From assembly GCF_002300165.1 (NCBI RefSeq), contig NZ_MLCE01000027.1, positions 62,001 to 126,000 on the forward strand: a DNA stretch of 64,000 bases. The letters are read 5' to 3'. A program made the translations under genes and the position numbers. The number at the start of each line of letters is the position of its first letter. The stretch's first letter is position 1. The DNA comes from Streptomyces sp. Tue6028. GTDB taxonomy: Bacteria; Actinomycetota; Actinomycetes; Streptomycetales; Streptomycetaceae. The notes beneath the pieces are model-generated. The model searched no databases. It was not told the origin of the DNA and worked only from the letters and a program-made list of their open reading frames with translations. Of the stretch, positions 1 to 9,062 are shown one piece after another.

Positions 1-300
1 CGTGACCTCGCCGAGCGCAAGGCGCTGCTCCTGGAGAAGGCCGACGCGGTGGTGATCATGGTCGGCGGCACGGGGACCCTCGACGAGGCCACCGAGATCC
101 TGGAGCTGAAGAAGCACGGCAGGACGGACAAGCCGGTGGTCCTGCTGAACACAGCGGGCTTCTACGACGGCCTCAAGGAGCAGTTCCGGCGCATGGAGGC
201 CGAGGGTTTCCTGCCCCGCCCGCTGACCGAGCTGGTGTTCTTCGCCGAGGAGCCGGTCGGCGCGCTGGCGTACCTGGAGGAGAGCCAGGGCGTCCGGTGA
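1..300 (+). CDS. LOG-family protein (TIGR00730), C-terminal part
   Basis: The frame is open from the first base, so the 5' end lies outside the window; about 99 residues are visible. The motif GGTGTLDE near the middle is the GGxGTxxE signature of the LOG/lysine-decarboxylase-like Rossmann family, whose characterised members release cytokinin-type bases from nucleoside 5'-monophosphates or hydrolyse other nucleoside monophosphates. In the family, Glu of GGxGTxxE is catalytic, and it is present. The C-terminal helix region (LKKHGRTDKPVVLLN, then a Phe-Tyr-Asp turn) is also typical. It ends 27 bp before the SDR gene. Family assignment is firm; the substrate is unknown. Confidence 0.85.
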   Translation, partial: RDLAERKALLLEKADAVVIMVGGTGTLDEATEILELKKHGRTDKPVVLLNTAGFYDGLKEQFRRMEAEGFLPRPLTELVFFAEEPVGALAYLEESQGVR

Positions 301-327
301 CCGACGGGTGATGCGAGCATGGCGGTC

Positions 328-1017
328 ATGGCTACACATGTGATCACCGGGGCGGGCTCCGGCATCGGCGCGGCCGTCGCCCGCCGCCTCCACGCGCGCG
401 GGGACGAACTCGTGCTGCACGCGCGCGACGCCGGCCGCGCGAAGGAACTCGCGGCCGAGCTCCCCGGGGCCCGGACCCTGGTCGGCGACCTGGCGGACCC
501 GGACAAGCTCTCCTGGGCGTTCTCGCACCAGACCCTGCCGGACCGCGTCGACTCGCTCCTGCACATCGCGGGCGTGGTCGACCTGGGCCCGGTGGGCGAA
601 CTCACCCCGAAGTCCTGGCGCCACCAGCTGAACGTCAATCTGATCGCCCCCGCCGAACTGACCCGGCACTTCCTGCCGCAACTCCGCGTCGCCCAGGGCC
701 ACGTGGTGTTCGTCAACTCCGGCGCCGGTCTCAACGCGCACGCCGACTGGTCCGCGTACGCCGCGTCCAAGCACGGTCTGAAGGCCCTGGCGGACTCCCT
801 GCGCCACGAGGAGCACGCGAACGGCGTCCGGGTCACCTCCGTGTACCCCGGCCGCACGGCGAGCCCCATGCAGGCCAAGGTCCACCAGCAGGAGGGCAAG
901 GAGTACGACGCCGCGAGGTGGATCGACCCCGAGTCCGTCGCGACCACGATCCTGATGGCCCTCGACCTGCCGAAGGACGCGGAGGTCAACGACCTGACGG
1001 TGCGTCCGGGACGCTGA
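328..1017 (+). CDS. SDR family NAD(P)-dependent oxidoreductase
   Basis: A 229-residue classical short-chain dehydrogenase. It has the N-terminal nucleotide-binding motif TGAGSGIG (residues 7-14), the structural NVNL segment, the catalytic Ser region (VNSGAG) and the YxxxK pair Tyr144/Lys148 (YAASK). The PGRT segment after the active site is typical of the family. No membrane segment or extra domain is seen. I chose the ATG at 328 because it starts directly before the Rossmann strand; an in-frame ATG at 319 would add three residues, and neither has a strong ribosome-binding site. It lies between the LOG gene and the MetE-like gene on the same strand. Substrate unknown. Confidence 0.88.
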   Translation: MATHVITGAGSGIGAAVARRLHARGDELVLHARDAGRAKELAAELPGARTLVGDLADPDKLSWAFSHQTLPDRVDSLLHIAGVVDLGPVGELTPKSWRHQLNVNLIAPAELTRHFLPQLRVAQGHVVFVNSGAGLNAHADWSAYAASKHGLKALADSLRHEEHANGVRVTSVYPGRTASPMQAKVHQQEGKEYDAARWIDPESVATTILMALDLPKDAEVNDLTVRPGR

Positions 1018-1092
1018 CGTTCCGCGCGGACGGTGCTCCGGTGCCGGCACCTTCGTCGGCCTCGCCCCGGGAGCGTTACGTACGCTTCCGGG

Positions 1093-2100
1093 GTGAGTGA
1101 AAACAGCGAGTTCAGGTTCGGCGGCGCCACCGGGGTCGGGTCCATGCCGGGCGGTGACGCCCGGGAGGCCGCGAAGACCGTCACCGGGTCCTTCGAGGAC
1201 TTCCCGTTCCTTCCGGAGCTGCCCGCGCGGGGGCCCGGCGCGGACATGATCGGGCGGACCGCGGGGATGCTGGTCGAGCTGTACGCGCGCGTGGAGCCGA
1301 GCGGCTGGCGGATCGGGGACCGGCCCGGACGGGACACCAAGCGGGCCAGGTCCTGGCTCGGCGAGGACCTCGACGCCCTGGAGGAGTTCACCCAGGGGTA
1401 CGAGGGACCGCTCAAGGTGCAGGCCGTCGGCCCCTGGACCCTGGGCGCCGCCCTGGAGTTGAGGAACGGCGAGGCGGCACTCTCCGACGCGGGCGCGTGC
1501 CGTGACCTCGCCGGGTCGCTCGCCGAGGGCCTGCGGCTCCATCTCGACGAGGTGCGGCGGCGCGTCCCCGGCGCCCGGGTCGTCCTCCAGCTCGACGAGC
1601 CGTCACTCGTCGCCGTGCTGCGCGGGCAGGTCAGGACGGCCAGCGGTTACCGCACCCACCGTGCCGTGGACCGGCAGGTGGTCGAGGCCACGCTCCGGGA
1701 CGTCGTCGGGGTTCACGGCGACGGGCCCGTCGTGGTCCACTCGTGCGCACCGGACGTGCCCTTCGCCCTGCTGCGCCGGGCGGGCGCGGCGGCTGTCTCC
1801 TTCGACTTCTCGCTCCTCACCGAGCGTGACGACGAGGCGATCGGCGAGGCGGTGGAAGGGGGCACGCGGCTCTTCGCCGGTGTCGTGCCGAGCGTGGATG
1901 CCCCGTTGTCGGACCCTGCCGGTAGCGTCATGGGTGTCAGGACGCTGTGGCGCAGGCTGGGGCTGCGACCGGGACTTCTCGCGGAATCGGTCACGGTCAC
2001 CCCGACGTGCGGGCTCGCGGGGGCTTCCCCCGACTTCGCGCGCAGGGCGCTCGCCCACTGCGTCCGGGCGGCGAGATCCCTCGCGGACAACCCTGAGTAA
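1093..2100 (+). CDS. MetE-like (cobalamin-independent) methionine synthase family protein
   Basis: About 335 residues, so only the size of the C-terminal catalytic half of MetE. It opens with GATGVGSMPG, a start typical of the short actinobacterial MetE-like proteins. LQLDEPSL, VVHSCAPD and a late Cys (TPTCGL) match the substrate and zinc-site pattern of this family (His, Cys and distal Cys as Zn ligands). The family transfers methyl groups to thiols; whether this short form makes methionine from methyltetrahydrofolate is not established. Start: GTG at 1093, chosen because the upstream extension to 1033 is low-complexity Arg-rich translation; no clear RBS, so it may be leaderless. It ends 14 bp before ligA, suggesting cotranscription. 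Confidence 0.8.
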   Translation: MSENSEFRFGGATGVGSMPGGDAREAAKTVTGSFEDFPFLPELPARGPGADMIGRTAGMLVELYARVEPSGWRIGDRPGRDTKRARSWLGEDLDALEEFTQGYEGPLKVQAVGPWTLGAALELRNGEAALSDAGACRDLAGSLAEGLRLHLDEVRRRVPGARVVLQLDEPSLVAVLRGQVRTASGYRTHRAVDRQVVEATLRDVVGVHGDGPVVVHSCAPDVPFALLRRAGAAAVSFDFSLLTERDDEAIGEAVEGGTRLFAGVVPSVDAPLSDPAGSVMGVRTLWRRLGLRPGLLAESVTVTPTCGLAGASPDFARRALAHCVRAARSLADNPE

Positions 2101-2114
2101 CGGGAGGACATACG

Positions 2115-4322
2115 GTGGCCGGCGAAAAGCACGCAGAGACCGCCTCGGCTTCGGATTCGGTGCCCGCCGAGGCACGGGAGAAGCACGCGCAGCTCGCTGA
2201 GCAGATCGAGGAGCACCGCTTCCGGTACTACGTGAAGGACGCTCCCGTCGTCAGCGACGCGGAGTTCGACAAACTGCTGCGCTCCCTGGAGGCGCTGGAG
2301 GAGGAGTATCCCGAGCTGCGCACCCCGGACTCGCCGACCCAGAAGGTCGCCGGGGCGTACGCGACGGACTTCACCTCCGTCGAGCACCGCCAGCGCATGC
2401 TCTCGCTCGACAACGCCTTCTCCGACCTGGAGCTCGCCGCCTGGGCCGAGCGTGTCGCCAAGGACGTGGGCACCTCCGTCCACCACTTCCTGTGCGAGCT
2501 GAAGGTCGACGGGCTCGCGGTGAACCTCACGTACGAGCGCGGCCGGCTCACTCGCGCGGCGACCCGCGGCGACGGCCGCACCGGCGAGGACATCACTCCC
2601 AATGTGCGGACGATCACGGAGATTCCGGACCGGCTGCACGGCGACCGCGTCCCCGACCTCGTGGAGATCCGCGGCGAGGTCTACTTCCCGATGGAGAAGT
2701 TCGAGGAGCTGAACGCCCGTCTGGTGAAGGCCGGCGACAAGCCCTTCGCCAACCCCCGCAACGCGGCGGCGGGTTCATTGCGGCAGAAGGACCCGCGCGT
2801 CACCGCGACCCGCCCGCTGCACATGGTGGTCCACGGCATCGGCGCGCTGGAGGGCTTCGAGGGCCTCACCCGGCTGTCCGAGGCGTACACGCTGCTCCAC
2901 GAGTGGGGCCTGCCGACCACGCGGTACGCGAAGGTGGTCGACGACCTCGACGGCGTACGGGAGTTCATCGCGTACTACGGAGAGAACCGCCACTCCGTGG
3001 AGCACGAGATCGACGGCGTGGTCGTGAAGCTCGACGAGATCCCCCTCCAGGGGCGGCTGGGCTCCACCTCGCGTGCGCCGCGCTGGGCGATCGCCTGGAA
3101 GTACGCGCCCGAGGAGGTCAACACCAAGCTGATCAACATCCGCGTCGGCGTCGGCCGCACCGGCCGCGTCACGCCGTACGCACAGGTCGAGCCGGTCACC
3201 GTCGCCGGTTCCGAGGTCGAGTTCGCCACCTTGCACAACCAGGACGTGGTGAAGGCCAAGGGCGTCCTCATCGGGGACACGGTGGTGCTGCGCAAGGCGG
3301 GCGACGTCATCCCGGAGATCCTCGGCCCGGTCGTCGACCTGCGCGACGGCAGCGAGCGCGAGTTCGTGATGCCCGCCGAGTGTCCCGAGTGCGGCACGCC
3401 GCTGCGGCCCATGAAGGAGGGCGACGTCGACCTGCGCTGCCCGAACGCCCGCAGCTGCCCGGCCCAGTTGCGCGAGCGGCTGTTCTATCTCGCGGGCCGC
3501 AAGGCCCTGGACATCGAGCACTTCGGGTATGTCGCCGCGGCGGCCCTGACCAAGCCGCTGGAGCCGTCGGACCCGCCGCTGGCGGACGAGGGCGACCTCT
3601 TCGACCTCACCGTCGAGCAGCTGCTGCCCATCAAGGCGTACGTCCTCGACCAGGACAGCGGTCTGCCCAAGCGCGATCCGAAGACGGGCGAGGAGAAGAT
3701 CGCCACGGTCTTCGCCAACCAGCAGGGCGAGCCGAAGAAGAACGCGCTGGCGATGCTGGACAACATCGCCGCCGCCAAGGAGCGCCCCCTCGCACGCGTA
3801 CTGACCGGTCTGTCGATCCGTCATGTCGGGCCGGTGGCGGCCGAGGCGCTGGCGCGTGAGTTCCGTTCCATCGACCGGATCGAGCAGGCGACCGAGGAGG
3901 AGCTCGCCACCACCGAGGGCGTCGGGCCGATCATCGCGGCCTCGCTCAAGGAGTGGTTCGCCGAGGACTGGCACCGCGAGATTCTCCGCAAGTGGCGGGC
4001 CGCCGGGGTCCGGACGGAGGAGGAGGGCTCCGGCGAGGACGAGGGGCCGCGCCCCCTGGAGGGGCTCACCGTCGTCGTCACCGGCACGCTCGAACACCAC
4101 ACGCGCGACGGCGCCAAGGAGGCACTGCAGAGCAGGGGAGCGAAAGTGACCGGTTCTGTCTCCAAGAAGACGTCATTCGTCGTGGTGGGTGACAATCCTG
4201 GTTCGAAGTACGACAAGGCGATGCAGCTGAAGGTCCCCGTTCTGAACGAGGAGGGCTTCGCCGTCCTTCTGGAACAAGGACCCGAGGCCGCGGCGGAAGT
4301 TGCGCTTCCGATCGAGGAGTAG
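2115..4322 (+). CDS. ligA: NAD-dependent DNA ligase LigA
   Basis: 735 residues, full length for bacterial LigA. It seals nicks in duplex DNA using NAD+. Visible in order: domain Ia (HRFRYY, about residue 35); the nucleotidyltransferase motif KVDG with the AMP-accepting Lys130; adenylation-domain motifs; an OB-fold; a four-Cys zinc site (CPEC about 100 residues before a CPN..CP pair); helix-hairpin-helix repeats (SIRHVGP, TTEGVGP); and a C-terminal BRCT domain (TVVVTGTL...GSKYDKA). The extended glutamate-rich linker before BRCT is usual in Streptomyces. GTG start at 2115 with a GGGAGGA RBS just upstream. Essential replication and repair enzyme. Confidence 0.98.
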   Translation: MAGEKHAETASASDSVPAEAREKHAQLAEQIEEHRFRYYVKDAPVVSDAEFDKLLRSLEALEEEYPELRTPDSPTQKVAGAYATDFTSVEHRQRMLSLDNAFSDLELAAWAERVAKDVGTSVHHFLCELKVDGLAVNLTYERGRLTRAATRGDGRTGEDITPNVRTITEIPDRLHGDRVPDLVEIRGEVYFPMEKFEELNARLVKAGDKPFANPRNAAAGSLRQKDPRVTATRPLHMVVHGIGALEGFEGLTRLSEAYTLLHEWGLPTTRYAKVVDDLDGVREFIAYYGENRHSVEHEIDGVVVKLDEIPLQGRLGSTSRAPRWAIAWKYAPEEVNTKLINIRVGVGRTGRVTPYAQVEPVTVAGSEVEFATLHNQDVVKAKGVLIGDTVVLRKAGDVIPEILGPVVDLRDGSEREFVMPAECPECGTPLRPMKEGDVDLRCPNARSCPAQLRERLFYLAGRKALDIEHFGYVAAAALTKPLEPSDPPLADEGDLFDLTVEQLLPIKAYVLDQDSGLPKRDPKTGEEKIATVFANQQGEPKKNALAMLDNIAAAKERPLARVLTGLSIRHVGPVAAEALAREFRSIDRIEQATEEELATTEGVGPIIAASLKEWFAEDWHREILRKWRAAGVRTEEEGSGEDEGPRPLEGLTVVVTGTLEHHTRDGAKEALQSRGAKVTGSVSKKTSFVVVGDNPGSKYDKAMQLKVPVLNEEGFAVLLEQGPEAAAEVALPIEE

Positions 4323-4579
4323 CGGTTGAAGACCACCCGTTCGGCGCATATCAGATGCATACGGGTGGCCAGGTCGCATTCGGGCAACCGTCGACGACCG
4401 CTGCCCGTGGAAGCCTTCTGCGGCCTACTGTTGAGGTGTGCACCTGCCGTGCCCAGCTGCGGTCGGGGCATCCCCTGCTCATCACGAGTGCCGGGGAAGG
4501 TTTTCGGACGCGCCGTTGGCAGTCGTGGTCGGCAACGGACCGCGTGGCGTGGGCACCGCCGGCTGTGAGAGGGACGGGA

Positions 4580-6850
4580 ATGGAACCGACCGAGAGTGCG
4601 GCCCCCGACTCACGGCTGCGCCTGCGCCGGATGACCGGCGCGTGGATGGCCGGACTCCGGACGGGGCGGACCGAGGGGCGCGCCGGGCAGCGCGACCCCG
4701 GACCCCTCATGGCACCCGCCGCACCCGGCGTCGGCCCGCTCGACGCGGGGCTCGGCGACGGCCTGCCCGGTCACGATTCCGAACACGATTCCGAACGGCA
4801 CATCTCGTGGCCCGCGCTGCCCGCGGCGGTCGTCGCGGCGGCGGGCTTCTTCCTCGGAGCCGGTTTCTACCGGGCGTTCAGCGGCAACCACGCGCTCTTC
4901 CCGTGCGGCACCGTCGGCTGGGCGCTCGCCCTGCTCACCGGCGTCATCGTCGGCCATCTGGTCGCCCTCGGCCGGGCCCGGTGGTGGGGCGGCACCGGCT
5001 CCGGCGCCGCGCTCACGCTCGCGGTCCTGCTGCTGTACGGCTGGGTGCCCGCCGGCATGGTCAGCCTGACCGTCGTGGTCCTGGTCGGCGCCGCACGGCG
5101 CAACCGCTGGCGGCAGGGCGTCCTGCACGGCGCGGTCGACATCCTCGGCATCGGGGCGGGCGCGCTGGTCCTCGCGGTGTTCGGACGGTTCCCGACCGTC
5201 GAGACGCCCTGGGACCCGAGGACCTGGACGCTCTACGCGGCACCCGAGGTGGTGCTCGTCGCGGCCGCCTACCTCGCCGTCACCCGTGCCCTGCTCTGGT
5301 ACCTGCACGCGCCGCGCACCGGCGGTCTGCCCACCGTCGCGCGCACCGCCCTGGTCAGACAAGGGCTCGTCGCCGTCGCGCTCCTCGGGATCGCGCCGCT
5401 GGTCTGCGTGGTCGCCGTCGCGCTGCCGATCCTGCTGCCGCTCTTCGCGATCCCGCTGATCGCCCTCGACTCCACGCTGTGGATCGCCCGTGCCCGGGCG
5501 GAGGAGCAACTGCGCGACCCGCTGACGGGTCTGCCCAACCGGCAGTGGCTGCTGGAGCGGACCTGGACGGCCCTGGACGACGCCGAGCGCATCGGCGCGC
5601 GCTCCGCCCTGATGCTGATCGACCTCGACCGTTTCCGGTCGGTGAACGACACGTTGGGGCATCTCGCGGGGGACCGGCTGCTCCTCCAGATAGCGGACCG
5701 GCTGCGTCTGGCGCTGCCGCGCGGGGCGGAGGCCGCGCGGCTCGGCGGCGACGAGTTCGCGGTGTTACTGCCGGTCGCCGACTCCACGACGTCGGCCACC
5801 CGGGTCGCGCGCAACCTCGTTGCCGCGCTCGGCTCCCCGCTCGACCTCGACGGCCTCACCCTCGTGCTGGAGGCCAGCGCCGGCCTCGCCGTCTTCCCCG
5901 ACCACGCGCTCGACGCGGAGGGGCTGCTGCGGCGGGCGGACGTCGCCATGTACCAGGCGAAGCGGGACCGCACGGGCGTCGAGGTGTACGAGTCCAAGCG
6001 CGACTCCAACACCCCGGACCGGCTCGGCCTGCTCGGCGACCTGCGCCGGGCCCTCGACGCCGGCGACGTCGAGCTGCACTACCAGCCCAAGGTCCGATTC
6101 AACGGCCAGGTGGCGGGACTCGAGGCACTGGTCCGCTGGGTGCACCCCGAGCGAGGGAAGGTTCCGCCGGACGAGTTCATCGCCATCGCCGAGTCCTCCG
6201 GACTGATGCCCCATCTCACCGAGTACGTGCTGGAGACGGCACTCGGACAGGTCGCGCGGTGGCGGGCGCAGGGGCTGCACGTGCCGGTCGCGGTGAACGT
6301 CTCGCCGCGCGATGTGCACACCCCCGGCTTCGCCGGCGCGGTCGCCGCCCGGCTCGCCCGGCACGGGGTCCCGGCGGGAGCGCTCCAGCTGGAGATAACG
6401 GAGCACGTGCTCCTGGAGGACCCGCAGCGCGCCGCCGACACCCTCGCGGGACTGACCGGCCACGGCGTGAAGATGTCGCTGGACGACTTCGGTACCGGGT
6501 ACTCCTCGCTCGTGCACCTCAGGCGCCTGCCGGTCAGCGAACTGAAGATCGACCGCTCCTTCGTGGCCCGGCTCGCGGTGGACGCCGAGGATGCGGAGAT
6601 CGTGCGTTGCACGGTCGACCTGGCGCACTCGCTGGGCCTCCTCGTCGTCGCCGAAGGCGTCGAGGACGACGAGACCTGGGAGCGCCTGCGCGACCTTGGC
6701 TGCGACGCCGTACAGGGCTGGCTGGTCGCGGCCGCGATGCCCGCCGACGAGGCGACGGCCTGGCTGCGGGCCCGCGGCAGCCGTGGCTGGCAGCGACCGA
6801 AGGCGGCCCTGCCGGCGTCCGCCGCGGACGACCCCGGCCGGATCGTGTAA
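4580..6850 (+). CDS. rmdB: membrane-bound GGDEF-EAL c-di-GMP enzyme (RmdB-like)
   Basis: 756 residues. An N-terminal hydrophobic half (about residues 75-310) holds roughly six to eight membrane segments. It is followed by a GGDEF domain with intact GGDEF near residue 389, then an EAL domain with intact EAL (near residue 515) plus DDFGTGYS and the late Glu (VAEGVE) needed for phosphodiesterase catalysis. Both synthesis and hydrolysis of c-di-GMP are therefore possible. Position next to ligA and architecture match S. coelicolor RmdB (from memory), a c-di-GMP phosphodiesterase affecting development. Start: ATG at 4580 with GAGGGAC upstream; the frame is open to 4355. Leu396, just after GGDEF, is encoded by TTA (5765-5767), so translation may depend on the bldA tRNA. 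Confidence 0.9.
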   Translation: MEPTESAAPDSRLRLRRMTGAWMAGLRTGRTEGRAGQRDPGPLMAPAAPGVGPLDAGLGDGLPGHDSEHDSERHISWPALPAAVVAAAGFFLGAGFYRAFSGNHALFPCGTVGWALALLTGVIVGHLVALGRARWWGGTGSGAALTLAVLLLYGWVPAGMVSLTVVVLVGAARRNRWRQGVLHGAVDILGIGAGALVLAVFGRFPTVETPWDPRTWTLYAAPEVVLVAAAYLAVTRALLWYLHAPRTGGLPTVARTALVRQGLVAVALLGIAPLVCVVAVALPILLPLFAIPLIALDSTLWIARARAEEQLRDPLTGLPNRQWLLERTWTALDDAERIGARSALMLIDLDRFRSVNDTLGHLAGDRLLLQIADRLRLALPRGAEAARLGGDEFAVLLPVADSTTSATRVARNLVAALGSPLDLDGLTLVLEASAGLAVFPDHALDAEGLLRRADVAMYQAKRDRTGVEVYESKRDSNTPDRLGLLGDLRRALDAGDVELHYQPKVRFNGQVAGLEALVRWVHPERGKVPPDEFIAIAESSGLMPHLTEYVLETALGQVARWRAQGLHVPVAVNVSPRDVHTPGFAGAVAARLARHGVPAGALQLEITEHVLLEDPQRAADTLAGLTGHGVKMSLDDFGTGYSSLVHLRRLPVSELKIDRSFVARLAVDAEDAEIVRCTVDLAHSLGLLVVAEGVEDDETWERLRDLGCDAVQGWLVAAAMPADEATAWLRARGSRGWQRPKAALPASAADDPGRIV

Positions 6851-6888
6851 CCCGGCCCCCCACCGACCCGTCCGGCCGAGCGGAGCCG

Positions 6889-7300
6889 GGCCGCACAGCC
6901 CGGCCGACGGCGCCCACGGCAACCACCCGAGCGGCCCCTGCGGGAGACACGTACGGCGGCTCCGTCGGCGGAGCCCGCGGCAGCCACACGAGTGGCCCCC
7001 GCCGGAGGAGACAGGTTCGGCAGCTCCGTCGACGGCACCCGCGGCAGCCACACGAGCGTCCCCCGCCGGAGACAGGTGCGGCAGCTCCGTCGGCGGCACC
7101 CACGACAGCCACCCGAGCGTCCCCCGCCGGAGACAGGTGCGGCAGCTCCGTCCGCGGCGCCCGCGGCCACTTGAGCGGCCTCGGGCCGTCCCTCGGTCGG
7201 GTGGCCGTGCCCGCGGCGACGACGGTCGGTCCTGGTGACCTACGCCGGCCCGGTCGGGCAGCTCTGCCGATGTCGCCCACGGCCACTTGAGCGGCCTCCG
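6889..7300 (+). repeat. degenerate 61-64 bp tandem array, about six copies
   Basis: The 555 bp between the GGDEF-EAL gene and the TetR gene contain no credible gene but a head-to-tail array. The best copies start at 7010, 7071 and 7132 (period exactly 61 bp, beginning GACAGGT.CGGCAGCTCCGTC); an older copy starts at 6946 (64 bp), and weaker ones near 6889 and 7240. Every unit carries a GGC(A/G)GCTC(C/T)G core followed by GCC-AC-CGAG. Because the period is not a multiple of three, the long open frames seen on both strands are artefacts of composition. Confidence 0.8.
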
Positions 7301-7405
7301 GCAGCCGCGGGCCGGGTGGCCCCGACCGGGGCGCTCCAGGTGGCGGACCCGGTGGTGTCGGCCCGCCCGGGCCGGCTCCTGGGGCCGCTGTGGACCGGCC
7401 CCAGG

Positions 7406-7987
7406 TCAGTCCGACGCGGTGAAGTGCGCGGTCAGTAGGGCCAGTCGGCGGTCGTGGGCGCCCTCCGGGAGACGACCGCTGCGCATCAGGGTGGTCAGAC
7501 CGTGCAGCCCGGCCCAGTACGTCTCCGTGAGCTGGCCGGGATCCTCCCCGTCGGCCGCGACGGGCTCGACGGCCCGGAGCAGCTCGCCGAACGCCGCGTG
7601 CAGCGCCGAGGGCGCCTCCGGCGTGGCGAACGGCAGGTCCACGGTGTGCGTGAACATCGCGTCGTACAGCGCGGGCCGCCGCCGCGCGAACGCCGTGTAC
7701 GCCTCGCCCACCGCCGCGAGGGCAGCCCGTGTCCCCCCGGCCGCCGTGCGCGCCTTCCGCAGCTCCTCCGCCATCTCGGCGAAGCCCTCCACCGCGACCG
7801 CCGCCATGATGGCGTCCTTGCCCTTGAAGTGGCTGTAGAGGACGGGCTGGCTGTACTCGATCTCGGCGGCCAGCCGCCGCGTGGTGACCGCCTCCCAGCC
7901 CTCGGCCTCCGCCAGTTCCCGTGCGGCCGTGACGATCAGCCGCTCTCGCTCCGCCCGCTCGCGCTCCCGGCGCGTCTGAATCGACAT
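7406..7987 (-). CDS. TetR/AcrR family transcriptional repressor
   Basis: 193 residues with an N-terminal TetR helix-turn-helix (residues about 12-60: AARELAEAEGWEAVTTRRLA, then SQPVLYSHFKGKDAI) and a helical ligand domain in which the conserved C-terminal block ends GLTTLMRSGRLP. It reads away from the DUF4267-cupin pair; the 87-bp intergenic region contains two identical dyads (7998-8010, 8048-8060), so autoregulation plus control of the divergent genes is the natural inference. ATG start at 7987. Ligand unknown. Confidence 0.92.
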   Translation of the reverse strand: MSIQTRRERERAERERLIVTAARELAEAEGWEAVTTRRLAAEIEYSQPVLYSHFKGKDAIMAAVAVEGFAEMAEELRKARTAAGGTRAALAAVGEAYTAFARRRPALYDAMFTHTVDLPFATPEAPSALHAAFGELLRAVEPVAADGEDPGQLTETYWAGLHGLTTLMRSGRLPEGAHDRRLALLTAHFTASD

Positions 7988-7997
7988 GACCAGAATC

Positions 7998-8060
7998 CTA
8001 GCATCGCTAGCGTTCGTGTCGATGCTCTGCTAGCTTCGCTCTTGTCACTAGCGATGCTAG
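7998..8060. promoter_or_regulatory. paired TetR operators
   Basis: CTAGCATCGCTAG (7998-8010) and its exact reverse complement CTAGCGATGCTAG (8048-8060) each form a perfect dyad, CTAGC-3 nt-GCTAG. A third half-related site (GATGCTCTGCTAGC, 8021-8034) lies between them. They occupy the intergenic region between the TetR gene and the divergent DUF4267 gene, one near each start codon. Confidence 0.75.
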
Positions 8061-8074
8061 CAAGGAGATCCGGC

Positions 8075-8443
8075 ATGACCGTCACCGCTTACACGCTCGC
8101 CGTCGTCCTCGACCTGCTCGTGCTGTTCATCGGGGCCCGGTTCCTGTTCCAGCCGCAGGCCGCCGCCGCCGGCTACGGCGTCCCCGCCAAGCCCGACGGA
8201 GACGCGGCCTACCTCACGATCAAGGGCCTGCGGGACGCCGCCCTCGGTGTCATCGGTCTGGCCCTGCTGGCCTTCGCCGGTGCCCGGGCGGAGGCGTGGT
8301 TCATGCTCCTGGTCGCGATCGTCCCGCTCGGTGACACGCTGATAGTGCTGCGCCACGGCGGTACCAAGGCCGTCGCGTTCGGCATCCACTTCGCCACCGC
8401 CGTCGTCGTCCTCGTCAGCGCCGGTCTGCTCTTCGCCCTCTGA
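8075..8443 (+). CDS. DUF4267 small membrane protein
   Basis: 122 residues, almost entirely hydrophobic, with about four predicted membrane helices and the DUF4267-type pattern: RFLFQP..AA.GYG near residue 25 and IKGLRDAALG near 50. ATG at 8075 is preceded by AAGGAGAT, an excellent RBS, and by the operator at 8048-8060. The function of DUF4267 is unknown. It is cotranscribed with the cupin gene 33 bp downstream and divergent from a TetR repressor, an arrangement usual for inducible stress or detoxification genes. Confidence 0.85.
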   Translation: MTVTAYTLAVVLDLLVLFIGARFLFQPQAAAAGYGVPAKPDGDAAYLTIKGLRDAALGVIGLALLAFAGARAEAWFMLLVAIVPLGDTLIVLRHGGTKAVAFGIHFATAVVVLVSAGLLFAL

Positions 8444-8476
8444 TCGCCCCGCCCGACATCCACAGGGAGTCCCGAC

Positions 8477-8968
8477 ATGTCGCTGATCGTTCCGACGTTC
8501 GACTCGACCGTGATCGTCCGCGAGGCGGAGGCCGAAGTGGTGGGCCGGGCGCCCACCACCGTGCGGCTGCTGGCCGACAGCAGCGCCACGGGCGGGGCGC
8601 TGTCCACCCAGCGCGTCACCCTCACGAGCGGTGCCGACGGCGCCCACCCCCACTGGCACGCCAAGTCCGCGGAGATGTTCTTCGTCCTCGACGGCCGCGC
8701 CGAACTCCTGTCGGGCGAGGAGGTCGTCACCGCCGAACGCGGTGACCTGGTCGTCGTCCCGCCGGGCGTACCGCACGCCTTCGCCGCCGCGCCCGGAGCA
8801 GACGCCGACCTCCTCGTCGTCATCACCCCGGGCGTGGAGCGCTTCGAGTACTTCCGCCACCTGCGGCGGGTGGCCCTCGGAGAGGCCGCCCCGGAGAGTC
8901 TGCTGGACGTGCAGGAGCTCTACGACAACCACTTCCTGCACAGCCGGGCGTGGGACGGCCGCCGCTGA
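8477..8968 (+). CDS. cupin-domain protein
   Basis: 163 residues. Cupin motif 1 is HPHWHAKSAEMFFVLDG (two His and Glu as likely metal ligands) and motif 2 is GDLVVVPPGVPHAF (His). The C-terminal extension (about residues 115-163, ending HSRAWDGRR) is longer than in minimal cupins. An AGGGAG RBS precedes the ATG. It is the second gene of the TetR-controlled pair. The fold is clear; the reaction (dioxygenase, isomerase or sensor) cannot be told from sequence. Confidence 0.85.
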   Translation: MSLIVPTFDSTVIVREAEAEVVGRAPTTVRLLADSSATGGALSTQRVTLTSGADGAHPHWHAKSAEMFFVLDGRAELLSGEEVVTAERGDLVVVPPGVPHAFAAAPGADADLLVVITPGVERFEYFRHLRRVALGEAAPESLLDVQELYDNHFLHSRAWDGRR

Positions 8969-9062
8969 GGGAGCCCGGCAGGGGAAACCGTTTCACGGGC
9001 ACCGGGCCCGGCACCCTAGGATTGGCCCCAAACCATACTCACTCACCCCAGAGGAACGCTGC

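Noticed and set aside
6892..7290. Overlapping minus-strand frames in the 61-bp array encoding Cys/Arg/Gly-rich repeats
   Set aside because: Several frames are open at once and the repeat shifts frame; codon third-position bias is absent.
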